Assembly (NCBI GenBank): GCA_958295805.1
Contig: OY282373.1
Location: forward strand, 2,637,001-2,701,000
From: an uncultured Nitrospirales bacterium
GTDB lineage: Bacteria > Nitrospirota > Nitrospiria > Nitrospirales > UBA8639
DNA: 64,000 bases
Direction: 5' to 3'
Positions 18,691-27,212 of this stretch are shown here, piece after piece. The notes under the pieces were generated by a model. It had not been told where the DNA came from. It ran no database searches and saw only the letters and a list, made by a program, of their open reading frames with translations. A program made the translations under genes and the position numbers. Within the stretch, counting starts at the first letter, position 1, and each line of letters opens with the position of its first letter.

Positions 18691-19422
18691 ATGGCTCGAC
18701 TCGGCGTCAATATTGACCACGTGGCCACCCTGCGGCAAGCGAGAGGAGGCTATGAGCCGGATCCCATCGCCGCGGCCGTGCTTGCTGATCTCGGAGGGGC
18801 CGACGGTTTGGTCGTTCATCTGCGCGAAGACCGTCGACACATTCAGGAACGAGACCTGACCCTGCTTCGTGACGTGGTCCATTCTTCTTTAAATTTGGAA
18901 ATGGCCGCGGAAGCATCCATGGCGAACATCGCTTTGCAAGTCCGACCCGATAAAGTCACGCTTGTACCGGAACGACGACAGGAATTAACCACGGAGGGCG
19001 GACTGGCGGTGACGGAACATCATGACCGACTCGCACGCTTGATTCGCCGTTTGCACGAAGCCGAGATTCCGGTCAGTTTGTTCATCGATCCGGACCTGAC
19101 GCAAATCCACGCCGCCAGCAACGTCGGGGCCGATGCCGTTGAGCTGCACACGGGCCGATATGCCAATAGCCGCCGGCCACAAGACATCCACAAGGAAGTC
19201 GCGGCATTGATTCAGGGAGCCCAACTGGCTCAGAAATCAGGATTGGAGGTCAATGCCGGTCACGGCTTGACCTATCACAATATCCAACGGCTGACAACAA
19301 TCGATGAAATTGTGGAATTCAATATCGGCCATAGCATTATTTCCCGTGCCGTGTTCGTCGGTCTCGAACGAGCGGTCAGGGAAATGAGAGCCTTCATTCC
19401 GTTGTCTCCCGGCCGTTCGTGA
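18691..19422 (+). CDS. pdxJ: pyridoxine 5'-phosphate synthase
   Basis: Last step of the DXP-dependent vitamin B6 pathway: closes the ring from 1-deoxyxylulose 5-phosphate and 3-amino-2-oxopropyl phosphate. TIM barrel of 243 residues beginning [18 protein letters not shown], the family N-terminus, which fixes the start although the frame is open 75 bp further up. [17 protein letters not shown] and NAGHGLTY are the conserved substrate and phosphate motifs. First gene of a rightward run; PLP made here serves ThrC and AlaC encoded next door (context). Confidence 0.95.
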   Translation: MARLGVNIDHVATLRQARGGYEPDPIAAAVLADLGGADGLVVHLREDRRHIQERDLTLLRDVVHSSLNLEMAAEASMANIALQVRPDKVTLVPERRQELTTEGGLAVTEHHDRLARLIRRLHEAEIPVSLFIDPDLTQIHAASNVGADAVELHTGRYANSRRPQDIHKEVAALIQGAQLAQKSGLEVNAGHGLTYHNIQRLTTIDEIVEFNIGHSIISRAVFVGLERAVREMRAFIPLSPGRS

Positions 19423-19445
19423 TACCACGCACTTGTTTCGACGTC

Positions 19446-21017
19446 ATGAAAATTGTCACCGCCAACCAGATGAGAGAACTCGATCGTCGCACGATCCAAG
19501 AAGCGGGCATTCAGGGAAAAATCTTGATGGAACGAGCGGGTTCCGGTGTGGTTTCAGCCATGGAACGGACCTTTGGCGCCATGAGGGGACACACCGTCAC
19601 CGTCTTCTGTGGGAAAGGAAACAATGGCGGAGATGGGTTCGTAGTTGCAAGACTCTTGCATCGCAGGCGCTGTAACGTCCGGGTCTGTCTGCTCGCTCAA
19701 CCCAAAGACCTGACCGGTGACGCCAAATTGATGTATCAGCGGTTCGTCAAGGGAGCCGGCAAGTCCAAAGTGGTCACGGCTTCTTCTCTCGATCAAATGT
19801 CCCAATTGGTGCGGAACAACGATTTTCTCGTGGACGCCATTTTGGGAACCGGGACGTCTTCCCCGATCGCTGACCTGTACCAAGGGGCGATCACGGCCAT
19901 GAATGACTCGGATGCTCCAACCATTGCGGTCGATGTTCCTTCAGGCATTCAGACGGATAGTGGAGCGACGTTAGGAACGGCCGTTCACGCCAGCCTGACC
20001 GTGACAATCGGGAATCCGAAGCTTGGGCTTTTTCTGGGTCAGGGCATTGATTATGTCGGCAAGGTTCAATACGTCGACATCGGCATTCCAGGTCAATACG
20101 TTGAAGAAATGAGCCTTCCTCTTGAGTTGTTGACCCCTGCGATCCTTCGGCCTTGGCTGCCGACGCGCAAGGCTTCTTCACACAAAGGAACCGTTGGTCA
20201 CGTCGGCATCATCGCAGGCTCACCCGGGAAAAGCGGGGCGGCCGCCCTGGCAGCCAAAGCCGCCCTGCGAGCAGGAGCCGGGCTTGTCACCGTCGCCACG
20301 CCAACCAGTGTAAACGCCTGCCTCGAATCACGCATTCTGGAAGTCATGACCACGCCGCTCCCTGAAACGCAAGACCATACGCTTTCGCGACAAGCCCTGC
20401 CTCAGCTTCAAACCTTTGTGCAATCCCGCAATGCGATCGGCATTGGCCCAGGACTTTCGACTCAAGCTGAAACCGCTGACGTGGTACGAACCTTGATCTC
20501 ACGCTGTGAACGCCCCAGCGTCGTTGACGCCGACGCCTTGAATGCCTTGGCTGGCCATACGAGTCTCCTGCGTTCATGCCCGATTCCTCCGATTGTGACT
20601 CCACACCCTGGCGAAATGGCTCGACTGGTAGGTGAATCGTCGACGGCAACCATCAACCAGAACCGATTAGGGATTGCGCAAGATTTTGCACGAACTCACG
20701 CAAGTATTGTCGTCCTCAAGGGAGCTCGAACGATTATTGCAAACCCCAATGGACAAGCCTCGATCTCACCAACGGGAAACCCCGGCATGGCCACGGCTGG
20801 AACGGGAGACGTGCTCACCGGGGTCATTGCCGGTTTTCTTGCTCAAGGAGTCTCACCCTGGGAGGCCGCTCAATGCGGCGTCTACCTCCACGGATTCGCA
20901 GGAGATCTGGCTGCGAAAGAGTTTGGATATCCAAGTCTGATGGCGAGTGACCTTTTTCACTATTTTCCTCAGGCCATGAAACACATGCTTCAGTCTGGAA
21001 ACCCTGACAATGAATAA
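19446..21017 (+). CDS. nnr: bifunctional NAD(P)H-hydrate epimerase / dehydratase
   Basis: Repairs damaged NAD(P)H hydrates. 523 residues in two domains: an N-terminal YjeF_N epimerase (about 1-215, with GKGNNGGDGFV and VDVPSGIQTD) and a C-terminal ribokinase-like ADP-dependent dehydratase (about 230-510, with GSPGKSGAA and NPGMATAGTGDVLTG). The ATG at MKIVTANQMRELD matches the family start. It overlaps tsaE by 8 bp, a common nnr-tsaE pairing. Confidence 0.94.
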   Translation: MKIVTANQMRELDRRTIQEAGIQGKILMERAGSGVVSAMERTFGAMRGHTVTVFCGKGNNGGDGFVVARLLHRRRCNVRVCLLAQPKDLTGDAKLMYQRFVKGAGKSKVVTASSLDQMSQLVRNNDFLVDAILGTGTSSPIADLYQGAITAMNDSDAPTIAVDVPSGIQTDSGATLGTAVHASLTVTIGNPKLGLFLGQGIDYVGKVQYVDIGIPGQYVEEMSLPLELLTPAILRPWLPTRKASSHKGTVGHVGIIAGSPGKSGAAALAAKAALRAGAGLVTVATPTSVNACLESRILEVMTTPLPETQDHTLSRQALPQLQTFVQSRNAIGIGPGLSTQAETADVVRTLISRCERPSVVDADALNALAGHTSLLRSCPIPPIVTPHPGEMARLVGESSTATINQNRLGIAQDFARTHASIVVLKGARTIIANPNGQASISPTGNPGMATAGTGDVLTGVIAGFLAQGVSPWEAAQCGVYLHGFAGDLAAKEFGYPSLMASDLFHYFPQAMKHMLQSGNPDNE

Positions 21018-21525
21018 GCGTTTGTCGGACCAGATGGCCTGTAAACGAAAAAACCCCTGGACCATTCAGTTGACTTCCCGTTCTCAAACGGAGAGATTGG
21101 GGGGCCTCATCGGATGTCGTCTTCAGAAGGGCGAGATCATTGCCCTCATGGGTGAGTTAGGCACTGGAAAAACGACTCTCGTCCGTGGTCTTGCGGTTGG
21201 CGCGGGGCTGCCGTCCCACGTCGTCAGTAGCCCCACCTTTACCTGTATTCAAGAATACGTCGGACCCATTGCTCTCGCTCACGTTGACTTGTATCGACTC
21301 GACGACCCTCGGGATTTAGATGATACAGGATTAGCCGATTATCTGAATGGACGTTTTGTGGTCATTCTTGAATGGGCCGACCGACTGCCCGCCGACTGGT
21401 TGCCCAACGACTACCTTTCCGTACATTTAACTCATACGGGAAGATACCGTCGTCGAGCCCGGGTTCAAGCGTTTGGAACTCGCAGTCGAGATCTCCTGCA
21501 CACGATACAGTCGGCCTTCGGATAA
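21010..21525 (+). CDS. tsaE: tRNA threonylcarbamoyladenosine biosynthesis protein TsaE
   Basis: P-loop ATPase that drives the TsaBD-catalysed t6A37 modification of ANN-decoding tRNAs. 171 residues with Walker A GELGTGKTT, the SPTFTCIQEY segment, HVDLYRLDD and EWADRLP. The C-terminal tail is basic (RYRRRARVQAFGTRS). The start overlaps nnr; a later start is possible because residues 1-15 are not conserved in the family. Confidence 0.92.
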   Translation: MNKRLSDQMACKRKNPWTIQLTSRSQTERLGGLIGCRLQKGEIIALMGELGTGKTTLVRGLAVGAGLPSHVVSSPTFTCIQEYVGPIALAHVDLYRLDDPRDLDDTGLADYLNGRFVVILEWADRLPADWLPNDYLSVHLTHTGRYRRRARVQAFGTRSRDLLHTIQSAFG

Positions 21526-21661
21526 ACGATGACCACCCGTTTGCTGCTGCAATGAAGACGGACCCGTCCGGAAGGAAGAGCGCCAGCATCCTGAAACGGA
21601 ATGGGTCTGCATTTCAACGCGGCGGTGCGTGGATCGATACGTTTTCAAAAAGGTGACTCCC

Positions 21662-24301
21662 ATGGCGCAATCAGAACTTACGCCATTGATGAAACAATAC
21701 TGGGATATCAAGCAGAACTATTCTGAGGCGATCGTCTTTTTTCGAGTGGGCGACTTTTATGAGATGTTTTTTGAAGACGCCAAAAAGGCCTCTGCCATTC
21801 TCAACATTGCCCTGACGACCAGGGACAAGCACAGCCCACGTCCCGTTCCTCTCTGCGGGGTGCCCTATCATGCAGCCACAAGCTACATTTCCAGATTGTT
21901 GAAATCAGGAAAAACCGTTGCGCTCTGCGAACAAGTGGAAGACCCCAAATCGGCAAAAGGGCTGGTCCGACGAGAAGTCGTCCGATTGTACACGCCCGGC
22001 ACGGTATTCGACGCTGATTTGCTTGACGCCAAAGAGGCCAACTTTCTTGCTGCCTTATCAATGAAACCGGGGCCTGCCACTGCACCGACCCACTTCGGTC
22101 TCGCTGCGATTGATCTTTCAACTGGACAATTTCTCATTTCCGAATTTTCTGGGGACCGGGCTCAGGAGTCTATGGTGGATGAACTCATTCGCCTTGCTCC
22201 TCAAGAAGCGATCATTCCAGAGCGAACCAAAGAGATTGTCGTCGATCTCCCAACTCTCTTGGCTCCTCTTCGATTGCCTCGCGTGACGGAACAGCCTTCC
22301 GTCTATTTTGACGTGCAGGCTTCGCAAGACCTGCTCACGTCTCATTTTCAGGTGGACCGGGTGGACGATCTGGGACTCACGCATTCCAGTCCAGGCGTCC
22401 AGGCAGGTGGGTCTCTTTTGCGTTACCTGACGAATACGCAACCCACCTTGACTCACCAACACATTCAAAAGCCGGAAATACGCGAATCCAGTCGTGAAAT
22501 GCACCTGGACGCCATGACGATTCGCAACCTGGAACTGATTCAAGCATTGAATCCTGACCAAAAAAATTCCACGTTGTTGTTCATCCTTGATCAAACGGTC
22601 ACGGCTATGGGCAGCCGACTGTTACGTCAATGGATCGTTCGCCCTCTTATTGAAAAAGAAGCCATTCAACGACGTCTCAGGGCGGTTTCCACGTTCGTGG
22701 ATAATCTGAAGCTCCGGATGGAAGTTCGCGCGTTATTAAAAGACCTGTATGACTTTGAGCGATTATGTAGTCGCGTGGGGATGGGGACGGCAACGCCACG
22801 CGAAGTTCTGGCCTTACAAGAATCGCTGCAAATTCTGCCCCGGTTGTTTCTTCTGTTAGATGGAGGTTCCGACCCTCTTCTCACGTCCCTGTTGCAGCGT
22901 TGGGATTCCCTGTCGGATATCACTTCCCTTATTGACGCTTCCATTGATCCCGATGCACCAGCCTCCGCTAAAGAGGGATCCATCTTTAAACACGGGTACC
23001 ATCCCGCCATTGATGAACTACGGACCATTACGCAAGACGGGACTCAGTGGTTGACCGATTTAGAGCAACGGGAGCGAGCGAATACCGGGATTAACTCTTT
23101 GAAAATTAAATACAATCAGATCATCGGGTACTATTTTGAAATGACCAAAGCCAATCTGGCGCAAGTGCCTGAACATTTTCGACGGAAACAAACGCTGACT
23201 CACGCCGAACGATATACCACGGACGACCTTCAAACGATCGAGGACCAGATTTCCGGCGCAACGGTGAAATTACGACATTTGGAGTACGAATGTTTTCAAA
23301 CCGTTCTCAAAAATATGTCCGCTCACGTTTTCCGCATTCAAAAAATGGCCAAGCACCTGTCTCTTCTCGACGTTCTGGCAAATTTTGCCGAGGTCGCATG
23401 CTTGAATCGGTACGTGCAACCTGAAATTCACGACGGAGGCGTTCTCTTCATAAAAGATGGACGGCATCCGGTGGTTGAACAATTTGATTTACCAGACGGA
23501 TTCGTTCCCAACGATTCCTACCTCGACTTTGACGCCCACCGGTTATTACTGATCACCGGCCCCAACATGGCTGGAAAAAGCACGTTTCTGCGGCAGACCG
23601 GGTTGATTGCACTCATGGCCCATATCGGCTGTTTCGTTCCTGCTTCAGAAGCTAAAATCGGTTTAATTGATAGAATTTTTACCAGAGTGGGTGCCTCCGA
23701 CAATTTAGCCCTCGGGTTGAGCACCTTTATGGTCGAAATGTCGGAAACCGCAAAAATTCTACATGGAGCCACGGCAAGAAGTCTGATTCTGCTCGATGAA
23801 ATAGGAAGAGGAACAAGCACGTACGATGGGTTAAGTTTGGCTTGGGCCATCGCCGAATATATTCAAGATCGACGCATACTCGGATGCCGAACGCTTTTTG
23901 CCACGCATTACCATGAAATGACGGATTTGGAAAACCTTCGGGAAGGTATTCAAAACATGACCTGTACGGTGAAAGAGGAAAAAAATCAGGTGATCTTCTT
24001 AAGAAAGATTCAACCAGGAAAAGCCGACCGTAGTTACGGAATCCACGTGGGGAAACTCGCGGGATTACCGTCGGCCATCATTGTGCGAGCGGAAAACGTT
24101 TTAGCCCAGTTGGAGCGAGGTTCTTCTGCCGAAAACCTGAACAAATGTCATGATGACCCCCAACAGGATCAAACCACTTTCTCATTACCCCAACCGCATC
24201 CGGTCATTGAAGAAATCAAACAATTAGAACTTTTTGCTATGACGCCTCTTGAGGCGTTAAATCGATTGGCAGAAATTCAAAAACGTATTGATCCTCAATA
24301 A
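21662..24301 (+). CDS. mutS: DNA mismatch repair protein MutS
   Basis: Mismatch-recognition ATPase, 879 residues, full length. The mismatch-binding Phe-x-Glu is in GDFYEMFFEDA near the N-terminus. Connector, lever and clamp domains follow, then the ABC ATPase with Walker A GPNMAGKSTFL, the signature DNLALGLSTFMVEM, and Walker B DEIGRGTSTYDG. The ATG follows AAGGTGA at a good distance; an upstream start adds 11 non-conserved residues. Last gene of the pdxJ run, closed by a terminator. No mutL in the window. Confidence 0.96.
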   Translation: MAQSELTPLMKQYWDIKQNYSEAIVFFRVGDFYEMFFEDAKKASAILNIALTTRDKHSPRPVPLCGVPYHAATSYISRLLKSGKTVALCEQVEDPKSAKGLVRREVVRLYTPGTVFDADLLDAKEANFLAALSMKPGPATAPTHFGLAAIDLSTGQFLISEFSGDRAQESMVDELIRLAPQEAIIPERTKEIVVDLPTLLAPLRLPRVTEQPSVYFDVQASQDLLTSHFQVDRVDDLGLTHSSPGVQAGGSLLRYLTNTQPTLTHQHIQKPEIRESSREMHLDAMTIRNLELIQALNPDQKNSTLLFILDQTVTAMGSRLLRQWIVRPLIEKEAIQRRLRAVSTFVDNLKLRMEVRALLKDLYDFERLCSRVGMGTATPREVLALQESLQILPRLFLLLDGGSDPLLTSLLQRWDSLSDITSLIDASIDPDAPASAKEGSIFKHGYHPAIDELRTITQDGTQWLTDLEQRERANTGINSLKIKYNQIIGYYFEMTKANLAQVPEHFRRKQTLTHAERYTTDDLQTIEDQISGATVKLRHLEYECFQTVLKNMSAHVFRIQKMAKHLSLLDVLANFAEVACLNRYVQPEIHDGGVLFIKDGRHPVVEQFDLPDGFVPNDSYLDFDAHRLLLITGPNMAGKSTFLRQTGLIALMAHIGCFVPASEAKIGLIDRIFTRVGASDNLALGLSTFMVEMSETAKILHGATARSLILLDEIGRGTSTYDGLSLAWAIAEYIQDRRILGCRTLFATHYHEMTDLENLREGIQNMTCTVKEEKNQVIFLRKIQPGKADRSYGIHVGKLAGLPSAIIVRAENVLAQLERGSSAENLNKCHDDPQQDQTTFSLPQPHPVIEEIKQLELFAMTPLEALNRLAEIQKRIDPQ

Positions 24302-24336
24302 AAAAGGGCAGAACTCTCACAAGTTCTGCCCTTTTT
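24301..24336. terminator. bidirectional intrinsic terminator after mutS
   Basis: Perfect 10-bp stem GGGCAGAACT / AGTTCTGCCC with a 6-base loop, preceded by A5 and followed by T5, so it can act on both mutS and the converging secreted-protein gene. Confidence 0.9.
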
Positions 24337-24358
24337 CTTCTCACCGGAAACGATTTAG

Positions 24359-25012
24359 TTATTGCAACAATCCCCCAAATTTTCCTTCTGCGGTTCCTCT
24401 GGATTTATGAGGACTTTGATTGGAATTGGGAATAAATCCAGAAATCGGTCCTTTGCCCGGGACCATCACGTCGTACTGCATCTTTTTGTTCTGTGCCCAA
24501 TGGTTGTTGTCAATCGATTGCACGACACTGATAGCCCTCAGACTATGAATGCTTCGTGGCTTGCCTGGGGTTCCCGCCACTTCCTGAATCGCTTTGACTG
24601 AGGACACCACCCGGTGATTCTGATCAGTCTCTTTCACGACGACTTCAACCAGAGTGTATTTGGAGGGCTGAGTCCCAGCCATGACGGCTTGGCTGTGGGA
24701 ATCTTTCCCCAATGCTTTGAGTTTCCCCCACACCTCATCATTCGCAGCATACACTTTCAGATTTTTTCCCGGGAAATATTTCTGCCAATAATACCCGCTT
24801 TCCGCATTTCCTCCAAAAACTGCCACGTTAACCCATGCAGCCTTTTCATACGGGTCTACAACGGCCACTCGACCATGAAGAGTCGTGGGTTTGCTGAGGT
24901 CTCCCCACTCAAACCTTTCCTGGAATGCTTCGATTCCGAATGCACTGGAGGCCAAGCAACTCACCAAGGTCACGACAGCGAACACTGCCCACCCCGATTT
25001 ACAAACTTTCAT
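24359..25012 (-). CDS. exported protein, function unknown
   Basis: No family recognised. 217 residues with a clear signal peptide (MKVCKSGWAVFAVVTLVSCL, cleavage near SAFGIE). The mature part begins with a beta-rich region mentioning repeated aromatic/Gly patterns (GYYWQKYFPG) and ends in a polar, disordered tail (NQSPHKSRGTAEGKFGG). No Cys in the mature region. The Shine-Dalgarno GGAGGAAGG is strong. It follows another exported protein gene by 78 bp, and the two may work together in the periplasm or outside. Base composition around it is more AT-rich than the core genes. Confidence 0.68.
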   Translation of the reverse strand: MKVCKSGWAVFAVVTLVSCLASSAFGIEAFQERFEWGDLSKPTTLHGRVAVVDPYEKAAWVNVAVFGGNAESGYYWQKYFPGKNLKVYAANDEVWGKLKALGKDSHSQAVMAGTQPSKYTLVEVVVKETDQNHRVVSSVKAIQEVAGTPGKPRSIHSLRAISVVQSIDNNHWAQNKKMQYDVMVPGKGPISGFIPNSNQSPHKSRGTAEGKFGGLLQ

Positions 25013-25090
25013 GATTCCTTCCTCCCTATGATTAATAAAAAAGCTTCTGAAAAATTTTCAATAAATTCGGTTTTCTTCAAAAAGCAATCG

Positions 25091-25639
25091 TTACTCGCCA
25101 GCCATCACTTTGAAACCCGTGACCGTGTTCCCGTCAAGTTGTACTTCCATGGCCACTAAATTTTGTGACGCCTCCGTCAGTTGCTTCATCAATGCGGAAT
25201 CTTTTACACGCAGACGAACCGTGGTTTGTGGATTGTACCACCCCGCGTATGGGTTGTTTTTGTCTTCCCCACCTTGATACCCCCAGGCACAGCAGGCGTA
25301 CAACGGATCAGGAATCGCAACGTTCCGGTCGTCTGAAGCACGACCAAGCGGGTCACCGGTTTCCCCAGGGTTGCTGGTATTCCAATATTGAATCCCAAAG
25401 AGTATCTCTCCCTCAGGATTGTCGGCCCAATGAGCATAAACCCGACCTTGTAAGCTCGATGGCGCGGTGCCACTGAGTTTCATGGTACCGATACTGGAAA
25501 CCTCGTCTGGATTCCCCGTACACTTTTTGTTGCTGGAACAGGGGCCCTTTTGGGCATCTGCTAGACCGATGAACCCAACCGTCATCAGACCTATAGCCAT
25601 CAACCCTACTAATGCCCCACGGAAAAATGACTTCTTCAT
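25091..25639 (-). CDS. exported protein, function unknown
   Basis: No family recognised. 182 residues with a signal peptide (two basic residues, FFRGALVGLMAIGLM core, cleavage near LADAQ). The mature region has four Cys (CSSNKKC and an adjacent pair in YACCAWGY) that could form disulfides, and a Gly/Tyr/Trp-rich middle. The Shine-Dalgarno AGGAGGGGG is among the strongest in the window, suggesting high expression. Together with the next exported gene it forms a small cassette between mutS and the M16 peptidase gene. Confidence 0.68.
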   Translation of the reverse strand: MKKSFFRGALVGLMAIGLMTVGFIGLADAQKGPCSSNKKCTGNPDEVSSIGTMKLSGTAPSSLQGRVYAHWADNPEGEILFGIQYWNTSNPGETGDPLGRASDDRNVAIPDPLYACCAWGYQGGEDKNNPYAGWYNPQTTVRLRVKDSALMKQLTEASQNLVAMEVQLDGNTVTGFKVMAGE

Positions 25640-25822
25640 TTCCCCCTCCTTTACTTAGGATGACATAATAAAAGATACCAACTCTTGCTTTTTAACCAAA
25701 AAGTTTTGTGATTGCAACGATATTCTTTCCTGTCTTCCTCATGGAACTTCATTCGGAGCGGCTCATGCTACCCATCCCATTCCAGGTTGTCAAGAGGCTT
25801 TCCCTTAAAATTGGTCCGATTT

Positions 25823-27091
25823 TTATGGTTTCGACACGAGCCTCTCCTGAAAGGCCTCCTGATTCACCGCTCCCAGGGCAGTCACCGCCATAGAATCAAA
25901 AGCCAAGAGTTTTCGGCTCAATTCTTGAACGTCTTGTGCGGAAACTCGATCAATCTCGGATGCGAGTTCCTGGAGCGGGACGTCTCGACCTTGAAAGAGT
26001 TCATCTTTGGCTAATTTATTCATTCGTCCATAGGCCCCTTCCAACTCCAACATTATCGTGCCTTTTAATTGGTTTTTGGTCCGCTCTAATTCCTTTGGCG
26101 CAGGCCCACGGTTGTGTAACTTTTTGACTTCTCGACAAACCACGTCAACGACGGAAGGACTTTCTTTTGCCCCGCTGGCCGCATAGATGGTCAACAACCC
26201 CACGTCGGAAAAGCTCGATAATTGTGAATAGATCGTATAAGCCAAGCCGCGCTTCTCCCGAACTTCCTGAAAGAGTCGGGAACTCACGCCTCCTCCCAGA
26301 AGGGCGTTCAGCGTATGCGCCACGTAGCGGACGGAATGAGCCACGGGAAGCCCTTTAAACCCTAAACACACGTGAGTTTGCTCCAACTGTTTTTGATGCA
26401 CCAAGATTCCGCCCCGCACTTGAGGAGGTTTCTGCCGACGCACGCCGTTTCGTTCAGCCCCGACGGGATTCCACTTCCCAAACGCTGCGTTTAATCGAGT
26501 CATGAGTTCCTTCATCTGAAAATTCCCTGCCACCGCTATCACGGTTTTCGCCGGGCTATATTGCTCATCCAGATATTGGAGAATATCCCTGCGTTGAATG
26601 CGTTTCATGGTGGCCTGATCCCCTAATATCGACCGCCCCAATGGATGGCCCCGTAACACCTGCTTGGCATGCAGTTCGTGAACCAAGTCTTCCGGATCGT
26701 CGCGAATCGCCCTGATCTCTTCTAAGACGACCTGTTTTTCCCGTTCGATTTCCTTGCGATCAAAACGGGAGTGATGGAATAAATCAGCCAACAAGCCGAC
26801 GGCTTGTCTGATTTGTTGATCTAACACTCTGACGAACAGCGTGGTGGTTTCATGAGTGGTAAAGGCATTCATCTCTCCGCCTAAGCTATCGATTTCTTGG
26901 GAAATTTGCGTGGCGGACCGACAACGAGTGCCTTTGAACATCATGTGCTCAAGGAAGTGTGCGAGACCTTTCTGATGACGACCTTCATCCCTCGTCCCGA
27001 CGTTTTCCCAGACCCCAATCGCTACGGACTTCAGGGCCGGCATCCGTTCCAAGACCACTCGAATACCATTATCAAGGAAGAATTTACGCAT
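25823..27091 (-). CDS. M16 family zinc peptidase (processing-protease-like)
   Basis: Pitrilysin-family metallopeptidase of 422 residues, the short PqqL/YmxG-like form. The inverted zinc motif HxxEH is H45-FLE-H49 and the third ligand is Glu125 in VVLEEI, correct spacing (76 residues). A second, inactive M16 domain occupies roughly 190-410. No signal peptide. It begins MRKFFLDNGIRVVLERMP; an upstream in-frame extension of 23 residues looks unrelated. Position directly after pnp matches the rpsO-pnp-ymxG order of many bacteria. Confidence 0.9.
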   Translation of the reverse strand: MRKFFLDNGIRVVLERMPALKSVAIGVWENVGTRDEGRHQKGLAHFLEHMMFKGTRCRSATQISQEIDSLGGEMNAFTTHETTTLFVRVLDQQIRQAVGLLADLFHHSRFDRKEIEREKQVVLEEIRAIRDDPEDLVHELHAKQVLRGHPLGRSILGDQATMKRIQRRDILQYLDEQYSPAKTVIAVAGNFQMKELMTRLNAAFGKWNPVGAERNGVRRQKPPQVRGGILVHQKQLEQTHVCLGFKGLPVAHSVRYVAHTLNALLGGGVSSRLFQEVREKRGLAYTIYSQLSSFSDVGLLTIYAASGAKESPSVVDVVCREVKKLHNRGPAPKELERTKNQLKGTIMLELEGAYGRMNKLAKDELFQGRDVPLQELASEIDRVSAQDVQELSRKLLAFDSMAVTALGAVNQEAFQERLVSKP

Positions 27092-27212
27092 CACGGTAAT
27101 GGACCAGATACTCGAATGAGAGCGGCCGACGCACAATCCAGAGAGGACGAGAGGCTCCATCCCTCTGAGGATTTTGCATGCAACCCTCGTGAAGGATGGA
27201 GATGCTGATGAT

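Noticed and set aside
25013-25090. terminator between the two secreted-protein genes
   Set aside because: Only a short AT-rich palindrome (GAAAATTTTTC) is present; no stable stem with a T run.
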